Numbered from the stretch's first letter, positions 8,276-17,980 are shown. The stretch: DNA of 35,528 bases from Rhodospirillales bacterium (GCA_016776705.1 JADHSW010000002.1:1-35528); one strand, 5' to 3'. The notes: a model not told the origin generated them from the letters alone. Translations and numbers: made by a program.

Positions 8276-9520
8276 ATGTCCACGTTGCAGCCGGTACGCG
8301 GCACGCACGATTTATTAGCGAATGAAAGCCTGCGCCATCGCAAGGTGATCGATACCGTGCGGAAAGTATCAGGTCGCTACGGATTTGATGAAATTGAAAC
8401 GCCGATTTTCGAACGCACTGAAGTTTTCGCCCGTACGCTTGGTGATACGTCAGATATTGTGACCAAGGAAATGTATACCTTTGAAGACAAGGGTGGCGAA
8501 ATGTTGACGCTCAGGCCGGAAAATACGGCCGGTGTCGCGCGTGCTTTTATTTCCGGCGGGCTGGCTCAATTGCTTCCGCTGAAATTTACCTATCAGGGTC
8601 CCATGTTCCGCTATGAGCGCCCGCAAAAAGGCCGCTTGCGCCAGTTCCATCAGACCGGAGCGGAAATTCTGGGCGTTGAAGGTCCGCTGGCTGATATCGA
8701 AATTATCGCCCTTGGGTCGGACTATCTGGAAGCCCTGGGGGTGCGAGATAAAACGGTTCTTGAACTGAACAGCCTTGGAGACACGGAAAGCCGCGCGGCC
8801 TATCGGGACAAGCTGGTCGACTATTTCAAGGGGCATTTAGATAAACTGTCTAAAGACAGTCAGGAGCGTCTGGATCGCAATCCACTCAGAATTCTCGATT
8901 CCAAGGACGAAGATGACCGCGTAATTATTGAAAATGCGCCGATGATTGCGGACAGTTTCAACGATCATTCCAGAAGCTTTTTTGAAGCCGTGCTAGCCGG
9001 GCTGGATCTTGTTGGCGTCGACTATACGATCAACCCGCGACTGGTCCGGGGGCTGGATTACTATTGCCATACGGCTTTTGAATTCACCACTACGCAATTG
9101 GGTGCCCAGGGCGCACTGGTTGCCGGTGGGCGCTATGATGGGCTGATCAAGCAAATGGGTGGTCCGCAAACCCCGGGAGTTGGCTGGGCAGCAGGAATTG
9201 AACGCCTGGCGATGATGATCGATGAACCTGAAGGCCGGTCTCGTCCAATTGCCATGGTTCCTCTGGGTGAAGAAGCGCAATTAAAGGCTCTGGCCCTGAC
9301 ACAACAGCTTCGTCATAGTGGATTTTGTATCGAACTTGGCTATTCTGGAAACATGAAAAAGCGCATGAAACGGGCCAATAACGTGAATGCAATTGCAGCT
9401 GTTATCCTTGGCGAAGACGAATTGACCAAGGGTGTCGCAACCGTCCGCAATATGGAGACGGGTGATCAGTTAGAGGTGCCTTTAGCATCTTTGGAGGAGC
9501 ACCTGGCCAGCTATCGTTAG
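8276..9520 (+). CDS. hisS: Histidyl-tRNA synthetase
   Basis: Class II aminoacyl-tRNA synthetase that charges tRNA-His. The 414-aa product has the N-terminal QPVRGTHDLL, motif 2 (PMFRYERPQKGRLRQFHQ), the histidine-specific signature LVRGLDYY and motif 3 (GVGWAAGIERLAM), followed by the anticodon-binding domain (about 330-410). The ATG at 8276 has a strong AAAGAGG about 5 nt upstream and matches the family start; the frame is open farther upstream (from 8189) but that part overlaps ispG. hemA begins 7 nt after the stop. Confidence 0.97.
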   Translation: MSTLQPVRGTHDLLANESLRHRKVIDTVRKVSGRYGFDEIETPIFERTEVFARTLGDTSDIVTKEMYTFEDKGGEMLTLRPENTAGVARAFISGGLAQLLPLKFTYQGPMFRYERPQKGRLRQFHQTGAEILGVEGPLADIEIIALGSDYLEALGVRDKTVLELNSLGDTESRAAYRDKLVDYFKGHLDKLSKDSQERLDRNPLRILDSKDEDDRVIIENAPMIADSFNDHSRSFFEAVLAGLDLVGVDYTINPRLVRGLDYYCHTAFEFTTTQLGAQGALVAGGRYDGLIKQMGGPQTPGVGWAAGIERLAMMIDEPEGRSRPIAMVPLGEEAQLKALALTQQLRHSGFCIELGYSGNMKKRMKRANNVNAIAAVILGEDELTKGVATVRNMETGDQLEVPLASLEEHLASYR

Positions 9521-9527
9521 CGATGCC

Positions 9528-10841
9528 ATGGTAGAGAACTCATCCCTACGCTCGTTATTGAATGGACGCGCCCTGGTTGTCGGGGTCAATCATCGATCCA
9601 GTTCGATGATCCTGCGTGATCGTCTTTTCATCGAAGATGAAGCCGCTCCCTTTATTCTTGAGCGCCTGAAAAAAGCCGGTATTGATCAGGCACTGGTGCT
9701 GTCGACCTGTGATCGGGTCGAGGTGCAGGCCTTTTGCAATGGTGATGTGCCCAACGAAGCGCAAAAAGTCGATCAGATCATTGAAATTCTGGCAGAGCAC
9801 GGCGAGTTGGGGCCGTCGGAAATGGATGGGCAGACATATATCCACTGGGACGAACAGGCGGTTCGCCAGATTTTTTCTGTTACCGCCTCCCTGGACAGTC
9901 TGATTATCGGTGAGCCGCAGGTTCTGGGTCAGGTAAAGGCGGCCCATCGTCTTGCCAAAGAGGCCAAGATGACCGCAAACGGCCTGGAAACAATCCTGCA
10001 GGCGGCTTACGCCACGGCAAAACGGGTTCGCAATGAAACCGCCATTGGGGAACGCCCGGTTTCAATTGCTGCCGCGGCTAGCCAACTGGCGGGTGATCTG
10101 CATGGTAATCTGGAAAACTGTTCCGTGCTTCTGGTTGGTGGGGGCGAAATGGGAGAATTGATTGCCGCCGATATGCAGTCGACAGGATTGGGCAGGCTGG
10201 TGACGACCCATCCCTCCGAACGTCGCGCCGAAGAGGCTGCGCAGCGGCTTGATTGTCACACTAGTGCCTTCGACAACATACCCTCTCTTTTGATCGACTC
10301 TGACATTGTCCTCACATCACTGGGGCGCCGCCAGCATGCGATCAGCGCGGAAATGGTCGACGGGGCTATTGCGGCGCGAAGACACAAGCCGATATTCCTC
10401 ATCGATACGGCGATTCCCGGTGATATTGATCCGCGGGTTGAACGTATAGAAGACGCCTTCCTGTACAACCTTGATGATCTTGAGCGGGTTGCCATGGAAG
10501 GTCGCGCCGGGCGCGAAAACGAATCAGGCGCCGCATGGAAAATCATTGAAGCTGATGTCGATGCTTTTTTGCGTGGCCGTGCAGAACGAACGGCGGTTCC
10601 GGCGCTAAGCCGATTGCGCTCTCATTTTGACACCATGCGCGAGCAAGCACTTCTTGACGCCGGAGACGACGCCGAAAAAGCGACCCGCCTGTTAATCAAT
10701 CGATTGCTGCATGCTCCCTCGGAAGTGTTGCGCGATGCGGCCGGAACGGAAATCACATCCAAATCTCACGATTGGCGGGAAATGGAAAAAATCATTGACC
10801 GCTTGTTCGGACTTGATGACGAAAAAAAGGCTAGGGAGTAG
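9528..10841 (+). CDS. hemA: Glutamyl-tRNA reductase
   Basis: NADPH-dependent reduction of glutamyl-tRNA to glutamate-1-semialdehyde, the entry to the C5 tetrapyrrole pathway. The 437-aa product has an N-terminal catalytic domain with VGVNHRSSS and the active-site cysteine in STCDRVE (Cys61; the family usually reads STCNRxE), the SLIIGEPQVLGQVK segment, a Rossmann domain (VLLVGGGEMGELIA), and a C-terminal helical dimerisation region. A C5-type HemA differs from the ALA synthase (Shemin pathway) used by many alphaproteobacteria, so it is worth noting for taxonomy. No clear Shine-Dalgarno precedes ATG 9528, and translational coupling to hisS is likely. prfA follows after 5 nt, the hemA-prfA-prmC order known from many proteobacteria. 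Confidence 0.93.
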   Translation: MVENSSLRSLLNGRALVVGVNHRSSSMILRDRLFIEDEAAPFILERLKKAGIDQALVLSTCDRVEVQAFCNGDVPNEAQKVDQIIEILAEHGELGPSEMDGQTYIHWDEQAVRQIFSVTASLDSLIIGEPQVLGQVKAAHRLAKEAKMTANGLETILQAAYATAKRVRNETAIGERPVSIAAAASQLAGDLHGNLENCSVLLVGGGEMGELIAADMQSTGLGRLVTTHPSERRAEEAAQRLDCHTSAFDNIPSLLIDSDIVLTSLGRRQHAISAEMVDGAIAARRHKPIFLIDTAIPGDIDPRVERIEDAFLYNLDDLERVAMEGRAGRENESGAAWKIIEADVDAFLRGRAERTAVPALSRLRSHFDTMREQALLDAGDDAEKATRLLINRLLHAPSEVLRDAAGTEITSKSHDWREMEKIIDRLFGLDDEKKARE

Positions 10842-10846
10842 CGAAC

Positions 10847-11920
10847 GTGAGTTTGAAAGAAAATTTACAAAAGGTTGTCGCCCGACATGATGAGTTGGCG
10901 GATTTGATGGCGGCGCAGGACGCGGCGTCATCAGGCGACTTTGCCAGCTTGTCGAAAGAGTATTCCGATCTGACCCCGGTCGTTGAAGGCATTGCCAAAG
11001 TAACAGCTGCAAAGGAAGAAGCCGCCGATCTGGCCACCATGATGGCGGACCCTGAAACCGATCAGGAAATGCGCGAAATGGCCGAGGCCGAATTTCAGGA
11101 GTTGAAAGAAAAAATTCCACTGCTGGAAAAGCAGGTGCAGGTTCTGTTGCTGCCCAAGGATGATGCCGATGAAAAGAACGCCATTCTTGAGGTGCGCGCC
11201 GGAACAGGTGGTGATGAAGCGGCTTTGTTCGCCGCCGATCTATTTCGCATGTATCAGCGTTACGCTGAAACCCAGCGCTGGAAGTTCGAGATTATGGCGG
11301 TGAATGAAACCGGTATTGGCGGCCTTAAGGAAGCCGTTGCTTCTGTATCAGGACGGGGCGTTTTCGCACGCCTGAAATTTGAATCTGGGGTGCACCGGGT
11401 TCAACGAATACCGACGACGGAATCAGGCGGGCGCATCCACACGTCTGCTGCGACTGTGGCAGTTATGCCCGAAGCCGAAGAAGTCGACATTCATATCGAA
11501 GACAAGGATCTGCGAATTGATGTCTTTCGCGCCAGTGGTCCGGGCGGGCAGTCGGTCAATACTACCGATAGCGCAGTTCGCATTACCCATCTTCCAACCG
11601 GGGTCGTGGTATCCCAGCAGGATGAAAAGTCACAGCATAAAAACAAGGCAAAGGCCATGCGGGTGCTCAGGGCTAGATTGTATGAACACGAGCGTCAAAT
11701 GGCAGACGCCAAAAGGGCGGCAAATCGCAAGAGCCAGGTTGGTTCCGGGGATCGCTCGGAGCGCATCCGCACTTATAATTTCCCCCAAGGCAGGGTCACA
11801 GATCACCGTATCAATCTGACTTTGCACAAACTTGATCGTATCATGGATGGTGACCTGGATGAGGCCATTGACGCCCTGATATCGGAGGATCAAGCCAGAA
11901 AACTGGCAGAGATTTCGTGA
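10847..11920 (+). CDS. prfA: Peptide chain release factor 1
   Basis: Recognises UAA and UAG stop codons and triggers peptide release on the ribosome. The 357-aa product has the GGQ peptidyl-tRNA hydrolysis motif at residues 233-235 (ASGPGGQSVN), exactly the usual RF1 position, and RIPTTESGGRIH, which contains a PxT tripeptide as in RF1 (PAT in E. coli) rather than the SPF of RF2. This identifies it as PrfA and not PrfB. The start is GTG 10847 with AGGGAG 8 nt upstream. The stop TGA overlaps the GTG start of prmC, whose product methylates the GGQ glutamine. Confidence 0.97.
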   Translation: MSLKENLQKVVARHDELADLMAAQDAASSGDFASLSKEYSDLTPVVEGIAKVTAAKEEAADLATMMADPETDQEMREMAEAEFQELKEKIPLLEKQVQVLLLPKDDADEKNAILEVRAGTGGDEAALFAADLFRMYQRYAETQRWKFEIMAVNETGIGGLKEAVASVSGRGVFARLKFESGVHRVQRIPTTESGGRIHTSAATVAVMPEAEEVDIHIEDKDLRIDVFRASGPGGQSVNTTDSAVRITHLPTGVVVSQQDEKSQHKNKAKAMRVLRARLYEHERQMADAKRAANRKSQVGSGDRSERIRTYNFPQGRVTDHRINLTLHKLDRIMDGDLDEAIDALISEDQARKLAEIS

Positions 11921-12771
11921 CAACAGTTGGTGATTTGCTGATCGATTCCGTTGCGGCTTTGTCAAAGGCCGGGGTGAAAGAAGCCCGCCTTGATGCACGA
12001 TTAATCATCGCCCACGCGTTGAATATCACCCCTGAAAAAGTATTTGGTTATCCGGAAAAAGTGCTGGAAACGGGTGAGCGGGATTACATTCTGTCGTTAA
12101 TTACCCGGCGGGTCGAGCGCGAACCCCTGGCCTTGATTATCGGCGAAAAGGAATTCTGGAGTCTTCGTTTTGTCATCAGTCCGGCAACCTTGATTCCCAG
12201 GCCCGATTCGGAAACTCTCATCGAAGCGGTTTTGGCGGCGTATCCTGACAAAAAGGCCAATTTAAGGATTCTTGACCTTGGCACGGGCTCCGGTTGTCTT
12301 TTACTGACATTGTTGCATGAATATGAAAACGCCACGGGTATTGGTACGGATTTTTCTTCTGAAGCACTCGCGGTGGCTCGGCTGAATGGTAGGAACCTTG
12401 ATCTGTCCTTGCGGGCAGGTTTCGTTCTTGCTGATTGGAATGACGGTATCGCCGACTTTGGAGCGTTCGATATCATCATCAGCAACCCCCCTTACATTCC
12501 CGATGGTGAAGAAAGTGAATTGCAGCCGGAAGTCGCCCTTTACGAGCCACATAGCGCCTTGTTTGCGGGAATTGACGGACTTCAGTATTATCGGGCGATA
12601 CTTTCAGTGCTTTCCGGATTGGCAAACACGGGGTGTGGCATATTTTTTGAGGTCGGTATCAATCAGGGTGAGGCGGTTGCAAGGATGATGGAAAAGGCGG
12701 GGATGAGCGATATTACGTCTCGATCCGATCTTGCGGGCATAAAGCGATGCGTATCAGGAAAGATTTTATAA
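11917..12771 (+). CDS. prmC: PrmC, release factor glutamine methyltransferase
   Basis: SAM-dependent N5-methylation of the GGQ glutamine of release factors. The 284-aa product has an N-terminal helical RF-binding domain (about 1-80), the SAM motif LDLGTGSGCLLL, and the catalytic NPPY (SNPPYIPDGE) followed by EPHSALFAG DGL-type residues of the family. It starts at GTG 11917 in a 4-nt GTGA overlap with prfA, a clear translational coupling of enzyme to substrate. No ATG near this position would keep the N-terminal domain. Confidence 0.96.
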   Translation: MTTVGDLLIDSVAALSKAGVKEARLDARLIIAHALNITPEKVFGYPEKVLETGERDYILSLITRRVEREPLALIIGEKEFWSLRFVISPATLIPRPDSETLIEAVLAAYPDKKANLRILDLGTGSGCLLLTLLHEYENATGIGTDFSSEALAVARLNGRNLDLSLRAGFVLADWNDGIADFGAFDIIISNPPYIPDGEESELQPEVALYEPHSALFAGIDGLQYYRAILSVLSGLANTGCGIFFEVGINQGEAVARMMEKAGMSDITSRSDLAGIKRCVSGKIL

Positions 12772-13044
12772 AAAAACTGTTGGAAAATAGGGCTATCCCG
12801 ACTAGTTTCATAGGTAAGAGTGGTCTGGGAGTAGGCCACAGGGACAGAGCGCCGGGTGCGTTCATTATAAGGTTCCATTCATCCTCGCAAATGCCAGTCC
12901 GTTTAACTGTTGATTGAATGGATAATGGTCGTGCGAACCGCGAATGCGGGAAGCCCGAAGCGTCGTTGGAATTCATTCAGACAACACAATCAGGCAGTAG
13001 TGGGCCATTGATGATCGCCTGCTCGTATTAGAGATACAAATTCC
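12772..13044. other. Intergenic region between prmC and the DUF4167 gene (273 nt)
   Basis: No convincing gene is visible. A 37-codon frame (ATG 12918 to TAG 13029-13031) has no recognisable motif and no good ribosome-binding site. There is a short GC-rich hairpin around 12938-12950. The region probably holds the promoter of the downstream gene, but I see no clear -35/-10 pair. Confidence 0.4.
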
Positions 13045-13599
13045 ATGAAACAAGTGCCAAATCCCCGTCGCGGTCGTGGTCGTAATAACAGCGGCAAGCG
13101 TAATCCGAACCAAAATTCCAGAGGCAGGAATTTTGAAAGCAGCGGTTCTGATAATAAAGTCCGTGGTTCCGCCCAACAGGTGCTGGACAAATATCTGACT
13201 CTTGCCCGCGATGCCATGTCTGCGGGGGACCGTATTGCGGCCGAAGGTTACTTCCAGCATGCCGAACATTATCATCGCATCCTGAATCCTGATGGTGCGT
13301 CCAGCGGCCATCAGAATGACCGCAATCGCCGGGAAAATGAAGGCGATAACCGGCGCGACGAAGCGCAGCCGCGACACGACAATCAACTTAGGGAAAAAGA
13401 GCGATCAGAAGCCTCTCAGGTGTCTGCTGAACCGGTAATAGAAGCAACTGAAGAGTCCTCGCAGGAACCTGTAGTAATTGAAGCCCCTATCGATGAGACG
13501 CCAGCTGAAGAAAAGCCCAAACGTCGTGGCCGTCCCCGGAAGGCTGCCTCAACCGAATCCATTTCGAAAGACGATAACGCTTCTGAAACCGCCGCCTGA
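13045..13599 (+). CDS. DUF4167 domain protein, basic, possibly nucleic-acid binding
   Basis: 184-aa protein of the DUF4167 family, found mainly in alphaproteobacteria next to prmC and clpB. The N-terminus is very rich in Arg, Asn and Gly (RRGRGRNN and following), the conserved core (about 35-85) reads VRGSAQQVLDKYLTLARDA and YFQHAEHYHRILN, and the C-terminus has an acidic stretch and then an AT-hook-like PKRRGRPRKAA. The composition suggests RNA or DNA binding, which is inference; function is unknown. It ends 8 nt from the convergent MOSC gene with no terminator visible in between. Confidence 0.85.
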   Translation: MKQVPNPRRGRGRNNSGKRNPNQNSRGRNFESSGSDNKVRGSAQQVLDKYLTLARDAMSAGDRIAAEGYFQHAEHYHRILNPDGASSGHQNDRNRRENEGDNRRDEAQPRHDNQLREKERSEASQVSAEPVIEATEESSQEPVVIEAPIDETPAEEKPKRRGRPRKAASTESISKDDNASETAA

Positions 13600-13607
13600 A
13601 AAATAGA

Positions 13608-14372
13608 TTAATCCTGGTCCATAAAGGGATCGCCAATGGCGAAGCTTCCGGCTTGGCTCACCATGGCGAAAACACCCAGATCAACATGACCGAAAGCCCC
13701 TTGCAGGGTTTTTAGAAGGTTCATATTGCGCTCGCCCGTTTGCGGGTCAACATTGATTGCGGTGCATCGCTCCGTACGTTCCTTGATGATCAGGCCAGCA
13801 CTACCGCAGACAACACCCTTGTCGATCCAGTTGAATTCCGCCCAGGGATCGATGCCGTCAATATAGATATTGGCGCGAAATCGAAAAGGGTCAATTGGTG
13901 TACCGACTACCCGTTCAAGGTCGCGGACTGACGCAAGATTAATAACTGAAATTACTTTTCTTTTCTGATCCGTGAAAATGGATCCGTCTATCGATTCTAC
14001 CAGGCGTGGTTTGCCGCGGGTTTCGTCTCTCATATAGGCGGAAAAAAAATCCTCGATCACGGCCCGGCCAATCGGGTCTGAAAGTTTGCCGTGCGCCACT
14101 TGCTTGCCATTGCGCAGTATCTGCAAATCATCGCTTTGATCATCAAAAACCGTTTCCAGCGCGGCCAGCTTCTCGTTTTTCATCAACGCCAGAAAACTTG
14201 TTTTTGGAAGCCAGTGCGGGGATGTTCCGTCGAACAGGGTCGATCCCAGGGCCAGTGCAAAGCGTCTGTCGCCGGGAATTGCGCCACCTGCATCGACAGC
14301 AGATTCAGATAATGTTTGCGGGCTTAAACCCTTTACAGGATAACGACTTATTTTGGAAATTTGAGCTTTCAT
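13608..14372 (-). CDS. MOSC domain-containing protein
   Basis: 254-aa protein with an N-terminal MOSC_N beta-barrel (KISRYPVKGLSPQTL, GDRRFAL) and a C-terminal MOSC domain (about 130-250) that includes FRANIYIDG, a PWAEFNW segment and ERTERCTAINVDPQTGERN, where the cysteine is the presumed sulfur or metal carrier. MOSC proteins such as mARC and YiiM use the molybdenum cofactor or carry sulfur. This one may act as a Moco-dependent reductase of N-hydroxylated compounds, but no redox partner is nearby. ATG 14372 (MKAQISKI) is preferred to 14396 because family homology starts there. It is convergent with the DUF4167 gene and divergent from clpB. Confidence 0.85.
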   Translation of the reverse strand: MKAQISKISRYPVKGLSPQTLSESAVDAGGAIPGDRRFALALGSTLFDGTSPHWLPKTSFLALMKNEKLAALETVFDDQSDDLQILRNGKQVAHGKLSDPIGRAVIEDFFSAYMRDETRGKPRLVESIDGSIFTDQKRKVISVINLASVRDLERVVGTPIDPFRFRANIYIDGIDPWAEFNWIDKGVVCGSAGLIIKERTERCTAINVDPQTGERNMNLLKTLQGAFGHVDLGVFAMVSQAGSFAIGDPFMDQD

Positions 14373-14430
14373 GGCGCAACAATCGCTATAAGCCATTGAA
14401 CTGTCAAGTATGTTAGCACTATTGAATGGA

Positions 14431-14467
14431 ATGGCCTTGCCCTTGCAAAGGTCTTCATTTAGGCCAT
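14431..14467. promoter_or_regulatory. Inverted repeat and possible sigma-32-type promoter upstream of clpB
   Basis: Perfect 7-bp inverted repeat ATGGCCT (14431-14437) / AGGCCAT (14461-14467) with a 23-nt spacer, 90 nt before clpB. A CTTG (14442-14445) followed 18-19 nt later by CCATATTA resembles the alphaproteobacterial RpoH consensus (CTTG, N17-18, CYTATNT) only partly. clpB is a classic RpoH target, which makes a heat-shock promoter here plausible but unproven. Confidence 0.3.
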
Positions 14468-14556
14468 ATTAACCTGAGCAAACCCAATATGAGATGTTCT
14501 CTTGTTGCCTGCTCACAGGAACAGGGATAATCGTCAAGGAGAAAGGTTTCGGCTTT

Positions 14557-17148
14557 ATGGAATTTGAAAAATACACGGAACGCTCCCGCGGCTTTATTCA
14601 GTCGGCGCAAACGCTCGCTTCGCGTTCCAATCACCAGCAATTAACCCCGCTGCATATCCTGAAAGTCCTGCTGGATGACAAGGAAGGCTTGGCGGCCAAT
14701 TTGATCGCCGCTGCAGGGGGCGATGCCCCAAGAGGATTAAAAGCCGTCGAGACCGAACTGGCTAAGCTGCCGAAAGTTCAGGGCGCAGGGGCCGGGCAAA
14801 CCTATTTGGCACAGGAAACCGGCAAACTTTTTGAGCAAGCCGAACAAATTGCCGAAAAGGCAGGAGACAGCTTTGTCACCGCTGAAAGACTGTTGCTGGC
14901 TTTGGTATTGGCGACGGGAACTGCGGCCGCAAAAGTGCTGAATGACGTCGGCGTTACTCCGCAAAATCTTAACAAGGCGATTGAGGACGTGCGTAAAGGC
15001 CGTACCGCTGACAGCGCTACCGCTGAAGACACTTATGATGCCCTGAAAAAATATGCCCGTGATCTGACCGCCGCCGCTGCCGAAGGTAAGATCGATCCCG
15101 TAATTGGCCGGGATGAGGAAATCCGCCGCACCATTCAGGTTCTCTCTCGTCGCACCAAGAACAACCCGGTGCTGATTGGTGAACCCGGCGTTGGCAAGAC
15201 TGCCATCATCGAGGGTCTTGCCCAGCGCATTGTCAATGGCGACGTGCCGGAAAACCTGAAGAACAAGAAACTGATGGTGCTGGATCTGGGCGCCCTGGTC
15301 GCAGGCGCCAAGTTCCGGGGTGAATTTGAGGAACGCCTTAAGGCGGTACTAAATGAAGTTACAAACGCCGCCGGTGAGATTGTTATGTTTATTGATGAAA
15401 TGCACACCCTGGTCGGTGCGGGTGCTTCTGAAGGTTCCATGGACGCGTCAAACCTGATCAAGCCTGCCCTGGCTCGCGGCGAGTTGCACTGCGTTGGCGC
15501 GACGACCCTGAACGAATACCGCAAATATGTCGAAAAGGATGCAGCCCTGGCGCGGCGTTTTCAGCCGGTTTTTGTGGCCGAGCCCAGCGTTGAAGACACC
15601 ATATCTATTCTTCGGGGCATCAAGGAAAAGTACGAGCTGCACCATGGTGTCAGGATTGCCGACGCCTCTCTTGTTTCCGCAGCGACTCTTTCCAACCGCT
15701 ATATTTCGGATCGTTTCCTGCCGGACAAGGCCATCGATCTGGTTGACGAGGCTGCTTCCCGGCTGCGTATGGAAGTGGATTCAAAACCTGAAGATATTGA
15801 CGAATTGGACCGTCGGATTATCCAGTTGAAGATTGAACGCGAAGCGCTGAAGAAGGAAAGCGACGACGCTTCCAAGGATCGCCTCGGCAAACTGGAAGAA
15901 GAACTGATTGGCCTTGAAGCCCGTTCGGCGACGATGACCAAGGAATGGATGTCCGAAAAAACAGCTCTTGCAGATGCCAACAAATTGATGGAGGAACTTG
16001 AACAGGCACGTCTCGCCTATGATCGCGCTCTTCGCGAGAGTGAACACGAAAAGGCGGGGGAGCTTAAGTACGATCTTATCCCGCGTCTGGAAAAACAACT
16101 GGAAGAGGCTGCGGCGGCTGAAAACAACAAGATGCTGGAAGAATCCGTTACCAGTGAGCATATCGCCTCTATCGTATCACGCTGGACAGGCATTCCTGTC
16201 GACAAGATGTTACAGGGCGAGCGTGACAAGTTATTGGCCATGGAAGGAAGTTTGCGCCAGCGGGTGATTGGCCAGGATGAGGCGCTTTGTGCCGTCTCAA
16301 ACGCAGTTAGAAGGGCCCGCGCTGGTTTACAGGACGCCAGCCGTCCCATCGGCTCGTTCCTGTTCCTTGGGCCTACAGGGGTCGGTAAAACGGAGTTGAC
16401 CAAGGCCCTGGCTGAATTTCTGTTTGACGATGAGCAGGCCCTGCTGCGCATCGATATGTCCGAATATATGGAAAAACATGCCGTTGCTCGCCTGATAGGC
16501 GCTCCGCCGGGTTACGTCGGTTATGACGAGGGTGGCGCTTTGACCGAAGCGGTCCGGCGCAGGCCTTATCAGGTGGTGCTGTTCGACGAAGTTGAAAAAG
16601 CCCATCCCGATGTCTTCAATGTGTTGTTGCAAGTTCTGGATGATGGCCGCTTGACAGACAGTCAGGGTCGTACGGTGGATTTCACCAATACCATGATCGT
16701 TCTGACCTCGAATCTTGGTGGCGATATTCTGGCAGCTCAGGATGAAGGCCATGACAGTGGCGAAGTCCGCGCCCAGGTGATGGAGGTTGTCCGGGCCTCG
16801 TTCCGGCCAGAATTCCTTAACCGGCTGGATGAGGTCATTTTATTCCATCGTCTTTTCCGCAGCCATATGGATGCCATTGTCGATATTCAATTGTCGGGCC
16901 TTGAAAAACTGTTGGAAGACAAGGGAATTACTCTGGATCTGGACAATGCCGCCCGGGCATGGCTTGCCGATGCCGGTTATGACCCGGTCTATGGCGCCCG
17001 CCCCCTTAAGCGGGTTATCCAGCGAAGCATGCAAAATTCGTTGGCGGGCCTGATCCTGGAAGGCAAGGTAAAGGATGGCGACCATGTCTCCGTTTCTGCC
17101 GGTGATGGTGCCCTGACGATCAACGGCAAGAAAGCCGAAGCGGCTTAG
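14557..17148 (+). CDS. clpB: ClpB, ATP-dependent disaggregase chaperone
   Basis: Hexameric AAA+ unfoldase that works with DnaK to rescue aggregated proteins after heat stress. The 863-aa product is standard length. It has the Clp N-domain (about 1-145), AAA module 1 with Walker A GEPGVGKT (208-215), a coiled-coil middle domain (about 400-525) rich in Glu/Lys that docks DnaK, and AAA module 2 with Walker A GPTGVGKT (605-612; Lys611) and LLRIDMSEYMEKH. The absence of an IGF/L loop for ClpP binding agrees with ClpB and not ClpA. ATG 14557 matches the family N-terminus (MEFEKYTERSRGFIQ); the frame is open from 14494. An AAGGAGAAAGG stretch lies just upstream. Confidence 0.97.
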   Translation: MEFEKYTERSRGFIQSAQTLASRSNHQQLTPLHILKVLLDDKEGLAANLIAAAGGDAPRGLKAVETELAKLPKVQGAGAGQTYLAQETGKLFEQAEQIAEKAGDSFVTAERLLLALVLATGTAAAKVLNDVGVTPQNLNKAIEDVRKGRTADSATAEDTYDALKKYARDLTAAAAEGKIDPVIGRDEEIRRTIQVLSRRTKNNPVLIGEPGVGKTAIIEGLAQRIVNGDVPENLKNKKLMVLDLGALVAGAKFRGEFEERLKAVLNEVTNAAGEIVMFIDEMHTLVGAGASEGSMDASNLIKPALARGELHCVGATTLNEYRKYVEKDAALARRFQPVFVAEPSVEDTISILRGIKEKYELHHGVRIADASLVSAATLSNRYISDRFLPDKAIDLVDEAASRLRMEVDSKPEDIDELDRRIIQLKIEREALKKESDDASKDRLGKLEEELIGLEARSATMTKEWMSEKTALADANKLMEELEQARLAYDRALRESEHEKAGELKYDLIPRLEKQLEEAAAAENNKMLEESVTSEHIASIVSRWTGIPVDKMLQGERDKLLAMEGSLRQRVIGQDEALCAVSNAVRRARAGLQDASRPIGSFLFLGPTGVGKTELTKALAEFLFDDEQALLRIDMSEYMEKHAVARLIGAPPGYVGYDEGGALTEAVRRRPYQVVLFDEVEKAHPDVFNVLLQVLDDGRLTDSQGRTVDFTNTMIVLTSNLGGDILAAQDEGHDSGEVRAQVMEVVRASFRPEFLNRLDEVILFHRLFRSHMDAIVDIQLSGLEKLLEDKGITLDLDNAARAWLADAGYDPVYGARPLKRVIQRSMQNSLAGLILEGKVKDGDHVSVSAGDGALTINGKKAEAA

Positions 17149-17255
17149 GAATGGTGTCGTAAAAAATGGATAAGGAAAGGGTCTCGTTACGCCCACTGAT
17201 ATGGTATTTATCTAAATGAAGTGATGTTGAATTGCCTTGGGGGGTCAGTCGAAGA

Positions 17256-17936
17256 ATGTCTGCAGATTTCTATTCCAGTTATCGCGCCTACAAGGACTAT
17301 CAATCTCCTTCCCTGACGGCCAAGGATATCGCGCGTTTTGATGCCGAAATCTGGAACCCCGGGGCGTTTTCAACGGACATGAATTGTTTGGAAATTGGTT
17401 CCGGAACAGGTCAGTTTCTTGCTTATTTATCCAAAAAGGGGATAGGGAATTTTCAGGGAATAGACCACGATCCGGCGTTGGAATCTGTGCAGCCCATTGA
17501 AGTTGCATCACGTTTTAAATGCGTTGATGTTTGGCAATATCTTGAAACCTTAAACACAGCAACCATCGACAGGATCATCCTGCTTGATGTCCTTGAACAT
17601 TTTACACCTGATGAAGGTTTTAAGTTGTTGTCCAGGAGTGTAAAGGCGCTTGGCAGACAGGGGAAAATCATCATCAAGGTTCCCAACGCATCGTCACCGT
17701 GGGGTATAAACTATCAGTTTGGCGATCTCACTCATAAATCGGCCTACACTGGGGAAAGCCTAAGGCAACTTGCGACTGCTTGTGGGCTTCGCGTTGAAAG
17801 TATCTACGACCAAAGACGGGGTTCACGAAGACGAATGGTAACGGACGCCATTGTGCATCGCTTTCTTTCGTGGGCGCTGCTCACTCCACCTCCCCGGTGG
17901 GGTGCAAACCTGTATTGCATACTTTCTCCGCTGTGA
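17256..17936 (+). CDS. Class I SAM-dependent methyltransferase, substrate unknown
   Basis: 226-aa protein with a Methyltransf_23-like fold: motif I LEIGSGTGQFLAYL, a FQGIDHD strand, DRIILLDVLEHF and a GKIIIKVPNASSPWG strand. This arrangement is common in enzymes acting on lipid-linked sugars, small molecules or glycan chains. The frame is open from a TTG at 17232, but ATG 17256 is the likelier start. It lies 44 nt upstream of a flagellin gene on the same strand, so a role in flagellar glycan or flagellin modification is possible. This is context-based inference only. Confidence 0.8.
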   Translation: MSADFYSSYRAYKDYQSPSLTAKDIARFDAEIWNPGAFSTDMNCLEIGSGTGQFLAYLSKKGIGNFQGIDHDPALESVQPIEVASRFKCVDVWQYLETLNTATIDRIILLDVLEHFTPDEGFKLLSRSVKALGRQGKIIIKVPNASSPWGINYQFGDLTHKSAYTGESLRQLATACGLRVESIYDQRRGSRRRMVTDAIVHRFLSWALLTPPPRWGANLYCILSPL

Positions 17937-17980
17937 TGCAAATCACTGTCGAGTCATTCCAATCTCAGCCATAATGTGGA

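Noticed and set aside
12918..13031. 37-codon plus-strand frame between prmC and the DUF4167 gene
   Set aside because: No Shine-Dalgarno, no hydrophobic or motif structure, and no known partner; chance is likely.
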